In this document: in pieces, positions 56,374-64,000 of the stretch
Layout of the letters: each line of letters starts with the position of its first letter
How positions within the stretch are numbered: position 1 is the stretch's first letter
Source: Palleronia caenipelagi
GTDB lineage: Bacteria > Pseudomonadota > Alphaproteobacteria > Rhodobacterales > Rhodobacteraceae
Length of the DNA stretch: 64,000 nucleotides
Direction: 5' to 3'
Assembly (NCBI RefSeq): GCF_007004065.1
Contig: NZ_VFSV01000006.1
Coordinates: 100,971 to 164,970 of the forward strand
The notes under the pieces: generated by a model
The model's database searches: none
What the model saw: only the letters and a program-made list of their open reading frames with translations
What the model was told of the DNA's origin: nothing
Program-made: the position numbers and the translations under genes

Positions 56374-56439
56374 CTGTAAATCCTCCGTGGTTGAAAATGT
56401 AAGTCTGCAGCGACAGGCAAAGTTCCGCCGAAAATAAAA

Positions 56440-57024
56440 TTATTCTCCTTTCCATGCCCGTTGGTTCGGAATGTGCAACCGGAGAGGATCCCCGATTCGC
56501 AATGTGCCGGGCCGTTCGACCCAGGCTGTCACGCCACGCAAACCTGCGGCGGCGGATTTGAAGCGTTTACCCGCGTCACCGATCTGTTCGACAAGAGTTT
56601 TCGCGACGAGCGTACAGGGCTCGTTCTGCATATCGACGACCAGCGTCGTTCCGTCCGGTGCTTGCAGCCGAGAAGAGGGCGGGATGTAGCTGAAATCGGG
56701 TAGACCTTCGATTGCAATCGAAGCGCCCAGCCACGCCGGGTCCAGCCGCTCCACGTCGAGACCACGGGCAATGGTGTCCAGCTCCTCGACTGAGACGATG
56801 GCGATTTGCCGGGTATTTGCGATTTCGGTGCCTCTTGGATGCTGGGCAAGAACACGCGCACATGATGGACGCGTCCGGCCCGCGTGGACCTCTCCCTCCA
56901 GACCGTCGAAACTCAGCGGCATCTCCCCCACCGGCTCCCCGTCGATTTCCAGACGGTCCCGGTGCGGCACCCGACCAAGCCAGGCAATGCGTCCGGAATG
57001 TTCTGTCGGCATCAGCGCTGGCAT
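56440..57024 (-). CDS. MOSC-domain protein
   Basis: A 194-residue protein with the MOSC (molybdenum cofactor sulfurase C-terminal) fold. It begins with MPALMPTEHSGRIAWLGRVP and has a beta-barrel core ending in AAGLRGVTAWVERPGTLRIGD. MOSC domains carry sulfur or molybdenum cofactor; this stand-alone type has no settled function. One Cys lies in RPSCARVLAQHP and another in NEPCTLVAK, either a candidate sulfur carrier. The gene is 66 bp upstream of the 24-codon gene and 198 bp downstream of petC, past its terminator. Confidence 0.82.
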   Translation of the reverse strand: MPALMPTEHSGRIAWLGRVPHRDRLEIDGEPVGEMPLSFDGLEGEVHAGRTRPSCARVLAQHPRGTEIANTRQIAIVSVEELDTIARGLDVERLDPAWLGASIAIEGLPDFSYIPPSSRLQAPDGTTLVVDMQNEPCTLVAKTLVEQIGDAGKRFKSAAAGLRGVTAWVERPGTLRIGDPLRLHIPNQRAWKGE

Positions 57025-57170
57025 ACGGCATCCAATCTTACAGTTCTAAAATAACTACTAAAATCAAGGTTTGGCAGAAGCCCCAACGATAGGTTGCATT
57101 TTCGAATCGGGACACGTCAAAGAAAAAGCGGCGGCGCGGCAGAAAAGAGGGCAAGCCGTACCCCACACGC

Positions 57171-57199
57171 AAAAAACCCGGCCACTGGGGCCGGGTTTT
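57171..57199 (-). terminator. terminator of the petABC operon
   Basis: Read on the minus strand, AAAACCCGGCCCC / GGCCGGGTTTTTT closes into six T residues 24 bp after the petC stop. Its A/T flanks make it possibly active both ways. The remaining gap to the MOSC start shows nothing else. Confidence 0.9.
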
Positions 57200-57222
57200 C
57201 GTCGTCTCAAACGGTGCGCCGA

Positions 57223-58089
57223 TCAGGCGTCCGCGTGATCCTTGTACTTGCGCTTATGAGGCGCCCAGATCCGCTTGTTGGTCAGGTACAGCAGCGCGGC
57301 CAGCACAGACAACATCACGACGCCGGTGAAACCTGCCTGCTTGCGGGCGGCGAGCTTCGGCTCAGCGGTCCACATCAGAAAGGCCGCGACATCCTGGGAT
57401 GTCTGCTCGATGGTCGCGGGAGTGCCGTCCTCATAGGTCACGTCGTCGCCATAGAGGGGCTGCGACATGGCGATCCAGCTGCCCGGATATTTGTGGTGAC
57501 CGTCCTCGTCCTTGCACTCGTCGGGATAGCCGCCCGCGGCGAAGGCCGAGTTGTAGTAGCCGTCGAAATCCTCCGGAGCGCAGGAGGGCGGATCCTCGTA
57601 GCTGGCCAGCAGGGTCGCGATGTATTCCGGACCACCCATGCCCTTGAAGAGCTGGTTCAGGCCGGAGCCAACGGGGCCGTGAAAGCCTGCACGTGCCTTG
57701 GCCATCATGCTGAGATCGGGCGCACCGGCACCGTTATTCTCGTTGAAATGGTCGGTCGGCTTGGCGGGGCGATAGTCGCCCTCGCCTTCCAGCAGAGACT
57801 GGTCGAACACCTCGAACTGCGCGGCATAGGCGCGGACCTGCTCCTCGGGGAGGCCGGGACCACCCTCATCACCCAGCGTGCGGTAGGGCACGTATTTCAG
57901 GCCGTGGCAGGCCGAGCAGACCTCGGTGTAAACCTGCAGGCCACGCTGGAGCTGGAACTGGTCGTAGGTGCCGAACGGACCTTCGAAGGAGAAGTCATAG
58001 TCGGTGACATGCGCTTCGCCTCCGGCGGCCACGGCCGCCCCGGTCAGTCCCAGGGCAACAGCGGCGCTCAGCGTCAGGGTCTTGAGCAT
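57223..58089 (-). CDS. petC: cytochrome c1 of the bc1 complex
   Basis: A 288-residue cytochrome c1. A signal peptide ([20 protein letters not shown]) is followed by [20 protein letters not shown]. Haem c attaches at CSACH ([10 protein letters not shown]), the axial Met is in [10 protein letters not shown], and a C-terminal helix ([20 protein letters not shown]) anchors it. I take the ATG at 58089 (6 bp from AGAGG); another ATG two codons earlier abuts that site. It follows petB by 14 bp. Passes electrons from the Rieske protein to cytochrome c. Confidence 0.96.
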   Translation of the reverse strand: MLKTLTLSAAVALGLTGAAVAAGGEAHVTDYDFSFEGPFGTYDQFQLQRGLQVYTEVCSACHGLKYVPYRTLGDEGGPGLPEEQVRAYAAQFEVFDQSLLEGEGDYRPAKPTDHFNENNGAGAPDLSMMAKARAGFHGPVGSGLNQLFKGMGGPEYIATLLASYEDPPSCAPEDFDGYYNSAFAAGGYPDECKDEDGHHKYPGSWIAMSQPLYGDDVTYEDGTPATIEQTSQDVAAFLMWTAEPKLAARKQAGFTGVVMLSVLAALLYLTNKRIWAPHKRKYKDHADA

Positions 58090-58103
58090 ACTCATCCTCT
58101 TTC

Positions 58104-59447
58104 TCACTCGGCCGGGGTCGCGGCGGACGTCGTGGAGCCCTCGGCCGGGGCATAATGGCTGGCAAAGTCTTCTTCGATGGTCGCGGGCTGAGCCAGCGGC
58201 TTTTCGAAGATGCCCAAGAGCGGCAGGACCACCAGGAAGTAGCCGAACCAGTAGGCCGACGCGATCAGCGAGATCGTGGCATAGGGCTCCTCGGCGGGCA
58301 TGGCGCCGCACCACATCAGCACGAAGAAATCGAGGATGAAGAGCCAGTACCAGATTCTGAACATCGGGCGATAGCGACCCGAACGGACCGACGAGGTGTC
58401 GAGCCACGGGGCCAGCGCCATGACGATGATCGCGCCGAACATGGCAACGACACCGAAGAACTTCGCATCGACGATGCCGCCGGTGACGAAGCTGGCGATC
58501 TGCACGACCCAGACCTCGCCCGTGAAGGCGCGCAGGATGGCGTAGAAAGGCAGGAAGTACCATTCGGGCACGATATGCGCCGGGGTGACCAGCGGGTTGG
58601 CTTCGATGTAGTTATCCGGGTGGCCCAAGTAGTTCGGCATGAATCCGACCACGGCGAAGAACACCGCCAGGATAACGGCCAGCGCGAACAGGTCCTTGAT
58701 CACGAAGTAGGGCCAGAAGGGCAGCGTGTCCTTTTCGGCTTCTTCCTTCGAGCCACGGCGCACTTCTACCCCAGTGGGGTTGTTGTTGCCGGTGGTGTGG
58801 AAAGCCCAGATGTGAACCATCGTCAGGCCCGCGAGGATCATCGGCAGCAGATAGTGCAGCGAGAAGAAGCGGGTCAGGGTGTATTCGCCCACCGCAGGTC
58901 CACCCAGCAGCCAAGTCTGGAGCGATTCTCCGATGAACGGAATGGCGCCAAACAGGCCGGTGATCACGGTCGCGCCCCAGAAGGACATCTGACCCCAGGG
59001 CAACACATAGCCCATGAAGGCGGTGCCCATCATCAGCAGGTACATCAGGATACCGATGATCCACGTCACCTCACGAGGCTCCTTGTACGAGCCGTAATAG
59101 AGGTTGCGGAAGATGTGCAGATACACGGCCACAAAGAACAGCGAAGCACCGTTCATGTGCAGGTAGCGGATCATGAAGCCGCCATTCACATCGCGCATGA
59201 TGTGCTCGACGGAGGCAAAGGCTGTCTCGGTCGAGGGGATGTAGTGCATCACCAGCACGATGCCGGTGGCGATTTGCAGCACCAGCGTAAAGGTCAGCAC
59301 AATGCCCCAGATCCACATCCAGTTCAGGTTCTTGGGCGTGGGGATCATGATGGTGTCGTACATGAGTCCGACAACCGGCAGACGGCGATGCAGCCAACGC
59401 TCGCCGCCGGTCTTCGGCTCGTAATGGTCGTGGGGGATTCCGGCCAT
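58104..59447 (-). CDS. petB: cytochrome b of the bc1 complex
   Basis: A 447-residue cytochrome b with eight or nine helices carrying hemes bL and bH. Four axial His are placed in [21 protein letters not shown] and [22 protein letters not shown], and the Qo-site motif PEWYF is present ([15 protein letters not shown]). Quinol is oxidised here, moving protons across the membrane. It lies 12 bp after petA. Length is normal for Rhodobacterales. Confidence 0.97.
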   Translation of the reverse strand: MAGIPHDHYEPKTGGERWLHRRLPVVGLMYDTIMIPTPKNLNWMWIWGIVLTFTLVLQIATGIVLVMHYIPSTETAFASVEHIMRDVNGGFMIRYLHMNGASLFFVAVYLHIFRNLYYGSYKEPREVTWIIGILMYLLMMGTAFMGYVLPWGQMSFWGATVITGLFGAIPFIGESLQTWLLGGPAVGEYTLTRFFSLHYLLPMILAGLTMVHIWAFHTTGNNNPTGVEVRRGSKEEAEKDTLPFWPYFVIKDLFALAVILAVFFAVVGFMPNYLGHPDNYIEANPLVTPAHIVPEWYFLPFYAILRAFTGEVWVVQIASFVTGGIVDAKFFGVVAMFGAIIVMALAPWLDTSSVRSGRYRPMFRIWYWLFILDFFVLMWCGAMPAEEPYATISLIASAYWFGYFLVVLPLLGIFEKPLAQPATIEEDFASHYAPAEGSTTSAATPAE

Positions 59448-59459
59448 ATTCAGGTCTCC

Positions 59460-60038
59460 TTATCCCAGAACGATAGTGTCAGTGCCGTCAAAGGCCGCAA
59501 CCGGCACCGGCAGGTTTTCCGGCGCGGGACCTTTGCGGATCCGGCCAGCCGTGTCGTAGTGGGAGCCGTGGCAGGGGCAGAACCAGCCGCCGAACTCACC
59601 GGCACCATCGCCCAGCGGCACACAGCCGAGGTGGGTGCAGACACCCATCATCACCAGCCATTCTTCGCTGGTATCCTCGTCCGACATTTTCAGCGCGCGG
59701 TTGGTGTCGATTGCCGGCGCACCGGCCTCGATATTCGCGTTGCGCGCATCGGGATCGGGGAGGCTCGACACGTCAACGGCGTTGGCTTCCTCGATCTCCT
59801 TTTCCGTGCGGCGACGGATAAAGACGGGCTTGCCCAGCCAGAAGGCGGTGATCTGGGTGCCGGGCTCGACGCCGCTCACATCCACGCGGATGGAGGACAG
59901 GGCCTGCACATTGGCCGAGGGGTTCATCTGGTTGACCAGAGGCCACACTGCAGCACCGGCAACCACTGCGCCGGCCCCGCCCGTGGCATAGTAGAGGAAG
60001 TCGCGGCGCGTTCCGCCGGTATCGTCTGCGTGGGACAA
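59460..60038 (-). CDS. petA: Rieske iron-sulfur subunit of the bc1 complex
   Basis: A 192-residue Rieske protein. A twin-arginine type N-terminal anchor ([20 protein letters not shown]) holds it in the membrane; the [2Fe-2S] site is CTHLGC and [10 protein letters not shown] choose a TTG at 60038, which gives [14 protein letters not shown], as in other family members, with AAGGAG upstream; the open frame extends to 60149 without likeness. First gene of petABC. No promoter motif can be named in the 171-bp gap up to the GST gene. Confidence 0.94.
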   Translation of the reverse strand: MSHADDTGGTRRDFLYYATGGAGAVVAGAAVWPLVNQMNPSANVQALSSIRVDVSGVEPGTQITAFWLGKPVFIRRRTEKEIEEANAVDVSSLPDPDARNANIEAGAPAIDTNRALKMSDEDTSEEWLVMMGVCTHLGCVPLGDGAGEFGGWFCPCHGSHYDTAGRIRKGPAPENLPVPVAAFDGTDTIVLG

Positions 60039-60209
60039 GGGGTCTCTCTCCTTACTTGCAACCCGGCGCAGACGACCTAAATCAACCGTCTGCACAACGG
60101 TTCGTCGCGGACGGTCTAACGGTTCCGCGCGGCTGGGTCCAGCGGACAAACCTGCGCACCTCGAAAGACCGTGCCGTGAGCGCCACGCGCCTCTGAATGG
60201 ACACGGTCG

Positions 60210-60812
60210 TCAGCCCTCGGGTGCGGTTAGCTTGAATGACTCACGCTCGGCGATCCGCGCCTCGAACGCCGCCAGACCAGGACGCCCCTTGCGCCAGGTA
60301 CGCGCCTCGAACCGGAAATCGAGATAGCCCAGCGCGCAGCCGAGGGCGATCTGACCCATGTCGAGCGGCGCGGAGAGATGGCTCAGCCAGCGTTGCTCCA
60401 GCACATCAAGGGCGCGGGTGACCTTGCCCCATTGGGCTTCGACATAATCGGCGAACCGGATTTCTTCGGGGCGGACCTTGGCCTCATAGACCATGAGCAC
60501 CGCGGCATCCATGATTCCGTCCGCCGTCGCCTCCAGCGTCAGCACGTCCCAGAGGCGGCTCTCGGGGTAGAGTTTGGCATCCGCGCGGACGTCAAGGTAG
60601 CGACAGATCACCCGGCTGTCATACAGCGCGGGGCCGTCGGGGCGCAGCAGACACGGGATTTTGCCCAGCGGATTGTGATTCTCCGGGTTGGGCGCCAGCG
60701 GCGTCTGCACCGAATCACGCAACCGGGTCTCGTCCGCGAGGCCAGTTTCATGGAGAACCACCCGCACTTTGCGGGCAAAGGGGGACGGGGCAGAGTAAAA
60801 CAAATCCATCAT
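60210..60812 (-). CDS. glutathione S-transferase
   Basis: A 200-residue GST with an N-terminal thioredoxin-like domain (DLFYSAPSPFARKVRVVLHET, candidate Ser) and a helical C-terminal domain (YVEAQWGKVTRALDVLEQRW). The glutathione-contact motif GKIPCLL and the SNAIL-like YDSRVICRYLD are seen. Its substrate is not known. It is downstream of mtaB by 47 bp on the same strand, but unrelated in role. Confidence 0.88.
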   Translation of the reverse strand: MMDLFYSAPSPFARKVRVVLHETGLADETRLRDSVQTPLAPNPENHNPLGKIPCLLRPDGPALYDSRVICRYLDVRADAKLYPESRLWDVLTLEATADGIMDAAVLMVYEAKVRPEEIRFADYVEAQWGKVTRALDVLEQRWLSHLSAPLDMGQIALGCALGYLDFRFEARTWRKGRPGLAAFEARIAERESFKLTAPEG

Positions 60813-60859
60813 GGGAGCGAGCTTAGCCGTTCCGCCGGACTTGTCTGCAAAATTCTGCG

Positions 60860-62113
60860 TCAGGCTATCAGATGGCTAGCGGTGGCGCCCTTGATGGTCA
60901 GAGTGCTGATCCGCCCCTCGGTCTGAGGCTCGGCCACGCGGACCTCCGCGAACTGCTCGGTCCGGCCCATCGTGTGGCTCTCCATCAGCACCCGATGGGT
61001 TTGCCCCACCTGCGCCGCCATATGCCGCGCCGCAGCCCGGTCACCCACCTCGCGCAGACGCGCGGCACGGTCCTTGATCAGCCCTCGATCCAGCTGAGGC
61101 ATCCGCGCGGCAGGCGTGCCGGGACGCGGGGAATAAGGGAAGACATGCAGCCAGGTCAGATCGCACTCCTCCACCAACCGCAGGCTGTCGGCAAAGTGAT
61201 CCTCAGTTTCGGTCGGAAAGCCCGCGATAAGATCGGCACCAAAGGTGATCCCTGGCCTCAGCCGCCGCGCCTCCTGACAAAAGGCGATGGCATCATCCCG
61301 CAGGTGCCGGCGCTTCATCCGCTTGAGGATCAGGTCCGCCCCGTGCTGGAGCGACAGGTGCAGATGGGGCATCAGCCGCTCTTCCCCGGCAATGGCCCGC
61401 ATCAGCGCGTCATCGGCCTCGATCGAATCAATCGAACTGATTCGCAGACGCGGCAGCTCGGGCACGAGTTTCAGGATCCGCATGACCAGATCGCCCAGAC
61501 GCGGCTGCCCCGGCAGATCCGCGCCCCAGGAGGTCATATCGACCCCGGTCAGCACGATCTCCTCAAAGCCCCCGGCCACCAGCCGCCGGATCTGGTCCAC
61601 CACGACCCCGGCGGGCACCGAGCGCGAATTGCCCCGGCCAAAGGGAATGATGCAGAAGGTGCAGCGGTGATCACAGCCATTCTGCACCTGCACATAGGCC
61701 CGCGAGCGCGTCCCGAAGCCGTCGATCAAATGCCCCGCCGTCTCGGTCACCGACATGATATCGTTGACTTGCACGCGCTCGGTCTCACCGGTGAAATCCG
61801 GCGCCAAGGCGGCCCAGCGCGCGGGATCCATCTTTTCGCTGTTACCGAGGACGGTGGTCACCTCCTCCATGGCCGCAAAGCTCTCCGGCTCCGTCTGTGC
61901 CGCGCAGCCCGTTACCACGATTCGCGCACCGGGATTGTCGCGGGCGAGCTTACGAATGTCCTTCTTGGCCTTTCGCACCGCCTCGGCGGTCACTGCGCAA
62001 GTGTTGACGACGACAAGGTTCTCCAGCCCTGCCTGCCGCGCCATGGTCTGCATTGCCTCGGTCTCATAAGCGTTCAGCCGACAGCCATGGTTAGAGAAGA
62101 CCGGCGCGGTCAT
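60860..62113 (-). CDS. mtaB: tRNA t6A37 methylthiotransferase MtaB
   Basis: A 417-residue radical-SAM methylthiotransferase. The N-terminal UPF0004 domain carries its own cluster cysteines ([27 protein letters not shown]); the radical-SAM motif is [21 protein letters not shown]; the C-terminal part is shorter than MiaB's. It makes ms2t6A at position 37 of certain tRNAs. The start at 62113 overlaps dapF by 4 bp (ATGA); the frame extends far upstream only because of high GC. The sequence fits MtaB better than MiaB or RimO. Confidence 0.92.
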   Translation of the reverse strand: MTAPVFSNHGCRLNAYETEAMQTMARQAGLENLVVVNTCAVTAEAVRKAKKDIRKLARDNPGARIVVTGCAAQTEPESFAAMEEVTTVLGNSEKMDPARWAALAPDFTGETERVQVNDIMSVTETAGHLIDGFGTRSRAYVQVQNGCDHRCTFCIIPFGRGNSRSVPAGVVVDQIRRLVAGGFEEIVLTGVDMTSWGADLPGQPRLGDLVMRILKLVPELPRLRISSIDSIEADDALMRAIAGEERLMPHLHLSLQHGADLILKRMKRRHLRDDAIAFCQEARRLRPGITFGADLIAGFPTETEDHFADSLRLVEECDLTWLHVFPYSPRPGTPAARMPQLDRGLIKDRAARLREVGDRAAARHMAAQVGQTHRVLMESHTMGRTEQFAEVRVAEPQTEGRISTLTIKGATASHLIA

Positions 62114-62955
62114 GATACCGCGCTCAGCCACTCGGCGCGAAACACACCGTCGAACACATGCGCCGTCGGCCCGGTCATCCAGACGCCATCCTCGCGCCAG
62201 TCGATCAGCAGCGTGCCGCCATCCAGATCCACCGTGACCTTGCGCCCCGTCAGCCCCCGCCGCGCCGCCGCCACGGCAACCGCACAGGAGGACGAGCCAG
62301 AGGCCCGGGTGATCCCGGCGCCCCGCTCCCACACCCGCATCCGCAGCCGGTCCGGGCCTGAGACATGGGCCACCTGCACATTGGTCCGCTCGGGAAACAG
62401 CGGATGGTGCTCGTGCTCGGGACCGAATCGCTCCAGATTCACAGCCTCGGCGTCTTCGACGAAGAAACTGCAATGGGGATTGCCCATGCCCGTCGCCACC
62501 GGATCGCCGTCGATGGGTAGATGATCGAGATCCACTGACCGCGCCAGCGGTACCGCCTGCCAGTCCAGCAGCGGCGCCCCCATATTCACCGCCGTCAACC
62601 CGTTCCCGGCGTCCTCGGCATCGAGTACCCCCCGCTCGGTCTCCAGCGTTACTGCGCGCTGCCCGGTCTCCTCCATGAGAAACCGCGCGATGCATCGCGA
62701 GGCATTCCCGCAGGCCCCCGAGAGCGACCCGTCGGCATTCCAAAAAACAAGCCGGACATTCGCAGCGTCGCTCCGATCAATGGTCGCAAGCTGGTCAAAT
62801 CCAACCCCGAACTGCCGGTCCCCTATCGCACGCGCAAGGGTGGCCGTCACAGGAACGGGCTCCGCGCGACGGTCGATCACCACGAAATCATTGCCGAGCC
62901 CATGCATCTTCATGAACCGGAGGGGGGAGAGAGCTTGTATCATGACGGTCCGCAT
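62110..62955 (-). CDS. dapF: diaminopimelate epimerase (one catalytic Cys replaced by Ser)
   Basis: A 281-residue epimerase that makes meso-diaminopimelate for lysine and cell wall synthesis. N-terminal motif [13 protein letters not shown]; first catalytic Cys at C82 in [19 protein letters not shown]; and the second catalytic site reads [13 protein letters not shown], where family members have ACGSGAC. So Ser219 stands where the second Cys is expected, while C224 remains. Start at 62955; an ATG at 62943 is possible. It overlaps mtaB by 4 bp, forming one operon. Confidence 0.9.
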   Translation of the reverse strand: MRTVMIQALSPLRFMKMHGLGNDFVVIDRRAEPVPVTATLARAIGDRQFGVGFDQLATIDRSDAANVRLVFWNADGSLSGACGNASRCIARFLMEETGQRAVTLETERGVLDAEDAGNGLTAVNMGAPLLDWQAVPLARSVDLDHLPIDGDPVATGMGNPHCSFFVEDAEAVNLERFGPEHEHHPLFPERTNVQVAHVSGPDRLRMRVWERGAGITRASGSSSCAVAVAAARRGLTGRKVTVDLDGGTLLIDWREDGVWMTGPTAHVFDGVFRAEWLSAVS

Positions 62956-63034
62956 ATAGAGACTGCGTATTTACAAGAAAAGTCTCTCATTTCCGCTTGA
63001 CGCCTCTGAGGGCAAACTCTAAACGGCCCCTCGT

Positions 63035-63110
63035 GAGCCGATAGCTCAGTTGGTAGAGCAACTGACTTTTAATCAGTAGGTCCAGGGTTCGAGCCCCTGT
63101 CGGCTCACCA
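63035..63110 (+). tRNA. tRNA-Lys (anticodon TTT)
   Basis: A complete 76-nt cloverleaf. Acceptor stem GAGCCGA / TCGGCTC, D arm GCTC/GAGC, anticodon arm CTGACTTTTAATCAG with anticodon TTT, T arm CAGGGGTTCGAG-like CCAGGGTTCGAGCCCCTG, and an encoded CCA end (63108-63110). The gene lies just upstream of decayed insertion sequences. The 227 bp to 63337 hold no gene that I can support. Confidence 0.97.
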
Positions 63111-63311
63111 TCACAACCAACTTTGTCGGGCGACACCCGATTTAGTCATTGTTGAGAGGTCTCTGTCCATTTGTGACAGGCATCTTCTTCATTCGCCTTG
63201 CGGACGCACAGGTAAGCTGGCGTCCCGACTCTCCGTTTGCTTGGGCCGCTTCGGAGGAGGCCAGTCTGGTTTTCAGCACTTGGGTTTTTAACATTCGTTC
63301 ACGTGAGCAGC

Positions 63312-63335
63312 TCCGCTGGGGTGGTCCAGTTTGAA
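63312..63335. repeat. possible terminal repeat of the IS3-family element
   Basis: Just past the transposase stop, the minus strand reads AAACTGGACCACCCCAGCGG. TGGACCACC is a common outer end for IS3-family elements. The other end is not in the window because the element is broken, so the match is tentative. Confidence 0.35.
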
Positions 63336-63337
63336 TG

Positions 63338-63700
63338 TTAGTGCATGACTGGCTTCCGGTCCGTTTCCGGTGCCGGTGGGCGGTATCTCAAGGCACTGTT
63401 TGGACGCTTCGTGTTGTAGTGCCGCCTCCATCGCTCGATCAGGATTTGGGCCTCGCGCAGGCTGGAGAAGATTTCTCCGTCGAGCAGTTCGTCGCGGAAC
63501 CGCCCGTTGAAGCTTTCGCAATAGCCGTTTTCCCAAGGGTGAGGCGGAGCAGTAATTGGTCGGGGGATCAATTCCCCAACGAACGGCTCGATGTAAGCCG
63601 TCTTTGCGCGGACGGCACCGATCCAGTCCCGGACGGCCTGGGCGACAAACTCCGGACCATTGTCCGAGCGTATGAAGCTCGGCTTGCGCTCTGCCTTAAT
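63338..63700 (-). pseudogene. IS3-family transposase OrfB, C-terminal fragment with an insertion
   Basis: A fragment of an IS3-family DDE transposase: IRSDNGPEFVAQAVRDW, KTAYIEP and PWENGYCESFNGRFRDELL are clear, then REAQILIERWRRHYN and the end RPPAPE. The first two-thirds (helix-turn-helix, first Asp) are missing, because the left side joins an IS256-family element near 63700. In addition, FVGELIPRPITAPPH stands where intact members have GS, so the D-x35-E catalytic spacing is 48. The gene is inactive on both counts. Confidence 0.82.
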
Positions 63701-64000
63701 GGTTAGTGTCCGCGCACGTGGTGTAATTTCTGCGCCTTCAACGGTGTAATGCCGGGTGGCCATCGAGGTGTATGGTCAGGTGGAGTTTGACGACTTCAAC
63801 CACGCACCACACGGAGCCCCCGATGACCAAGACCAACATGGACCTTTCCGAACGTCTGGCCAAGCAGGACGGCGGCGATTTTCTTCGCACCGTCGCCGAG
63901 GCCGTTTTGCAGCTGATCATGGAGGCTGACGTCGAAGGCCTGATTGGCGCCGGTAAGCACGAACGGGCTGATCAACGCACGACCTGGAGGAACGGGTATC
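63700..64000 (+). mobile_element. IS256-family element, left end (runs off the window)
   Basis: The element seems to begin near 63700, where the IS3-type reading frame loses family likeness. About 120 bp of leader precede a transposase start at 63823. The exact end and inverted repeat cannot be fixed because only one side is visible. Confidence 0.6.
63823..64000 (+). CDS. IS256-family (Mutator-type) transposase, N-terminal part
   Basis: The first 59 codons of a Mutator-type transposase, cut by the window end. The reading MTKTNMDLSERLAKQDGGDF, then LRTVAEAVLQLIMEADVEGL and IGAGKHERADQRTTWRNGY matches the N-terminal helical DNA-binding region of IS256-group proteins. The catalytic part would lie beyond 64000. 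A GGAG lies before the ATG. The element has landed in the older IS3-family gene, which it interrupts. Confidence 0.85.
   Translation, partial: MTKTNMDLSERLAKQDGGDFLRTVAEAVLQLIMEADVEGLIGAGKHERADQRTTWRNGY

Noticed and set aside
57223..58563. Longer start for cytochrome c1
   Set aside because: The frame runs into the petB gene; the signal peptide of cytochrome c1 and an AGAGG site fix the start at 58089.
60860..62743. 210-codon N-terminal extension of MtaB
   Set aside because: It lies antiparallel in frame to nothing known and covers dapF; the extension is Gly/Arg-rich without domain content. The family start is at 62113.
63111..63337. Short open frame downstream of tRNA-Lys
   Set aside because: The 61-codon frame at 63149 has no ribosome-binding site or similarity, and it abuts IS3 terminal sequence.

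Overview
The window reads as ordinary chromosome of a high-GC alphaproteobacterium, most likely Rhodobacterales (Roseobacter/Rhodobacter relatives). The grounds are gene content and order: a cox cluster running coxB-ctaB-small ORF-ctaG-coxC-SURF1-thrC-M16 peptidase-acetyltransferase, a petABC operon, hflKC near a Do-type protease, a pyrB/pseudo-dihydroorotase pair, a Hint-domain protein, paired YeeE/YedE transporters with a BigR/SqrR-type repressor, and ligase-associated helicase/PdeM genes. This placement is inferred from family knowledge; no search was run.

Layout. 1-8.9 kb: an omega-aminotransferase, a sulfane-sulfur responsive YeeE/YedE module with a palindromic operator, a sulfotransferase-like protein, the pyrB operon, a uracil-DNA glycosylase, a YghU-type glutathione transferase and moaB. 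9-15.4 kb: an RND efflux pair, a Hint-domain protein and a [2Fe-2S] ferredoxin. 15.5-24.6 kb (minus strand): Do protease, MATE exporter, hflC/hflK, glutathione reductase, a CsbD protein, pyrG and secG. 24.8-32.5 kb: purA, a DUF2842 protein, an acidic unknown protein, thiamine diphosphokinase, L-serine dehydratase, a small secreted protein, rpiA, a MipA/OmpV porin-like protein and a TerB protein. 32.6-35.9 kb: a four-gene polar amino acid ABC importer. 36-45.7 kb: a hydrolase-like gene, a flavin dehydrogenase and the cytochrome c oxidase/thrC cluster. 45.8-56.2 kb: tldD, dprA, topA, a 3-oxoacid CoA-transferase operon with an extra small gene, and the helicase/PdeM pair. 56.3-63 kb (minus strand): a 24-residue membrane peptide, a MOSC protein, petABC, a GST, mtaB and dapF. 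63-64 kb: tRNA-Lys(TTT), then a decayed IS3-family transposase interrupted by an IS256-family element that runs off the end.

The genes are mainly housekeeping: aerobic respiration (cytochrome bc1 and oxidase assembly), nucleotide, lysine and threonine synthesis, membrane quality control, and glutathione/thiol chemistry. I do not see a large undescribed system. The most interesting observations are enzymes with altered key residues (a dihydroorotase homologue without most metal ligands, a diaminopimelate epimerase with Ser for the second catalytic Cys, a family-4-like UDG with one cysteine), an ABC permease that seems to start at ATC, two very small genes (24 and 59 residues), a folded intergenic RNA candidate before a terminator, and an IS3 transposase whose D-x35-E spacing is stretched to 48.
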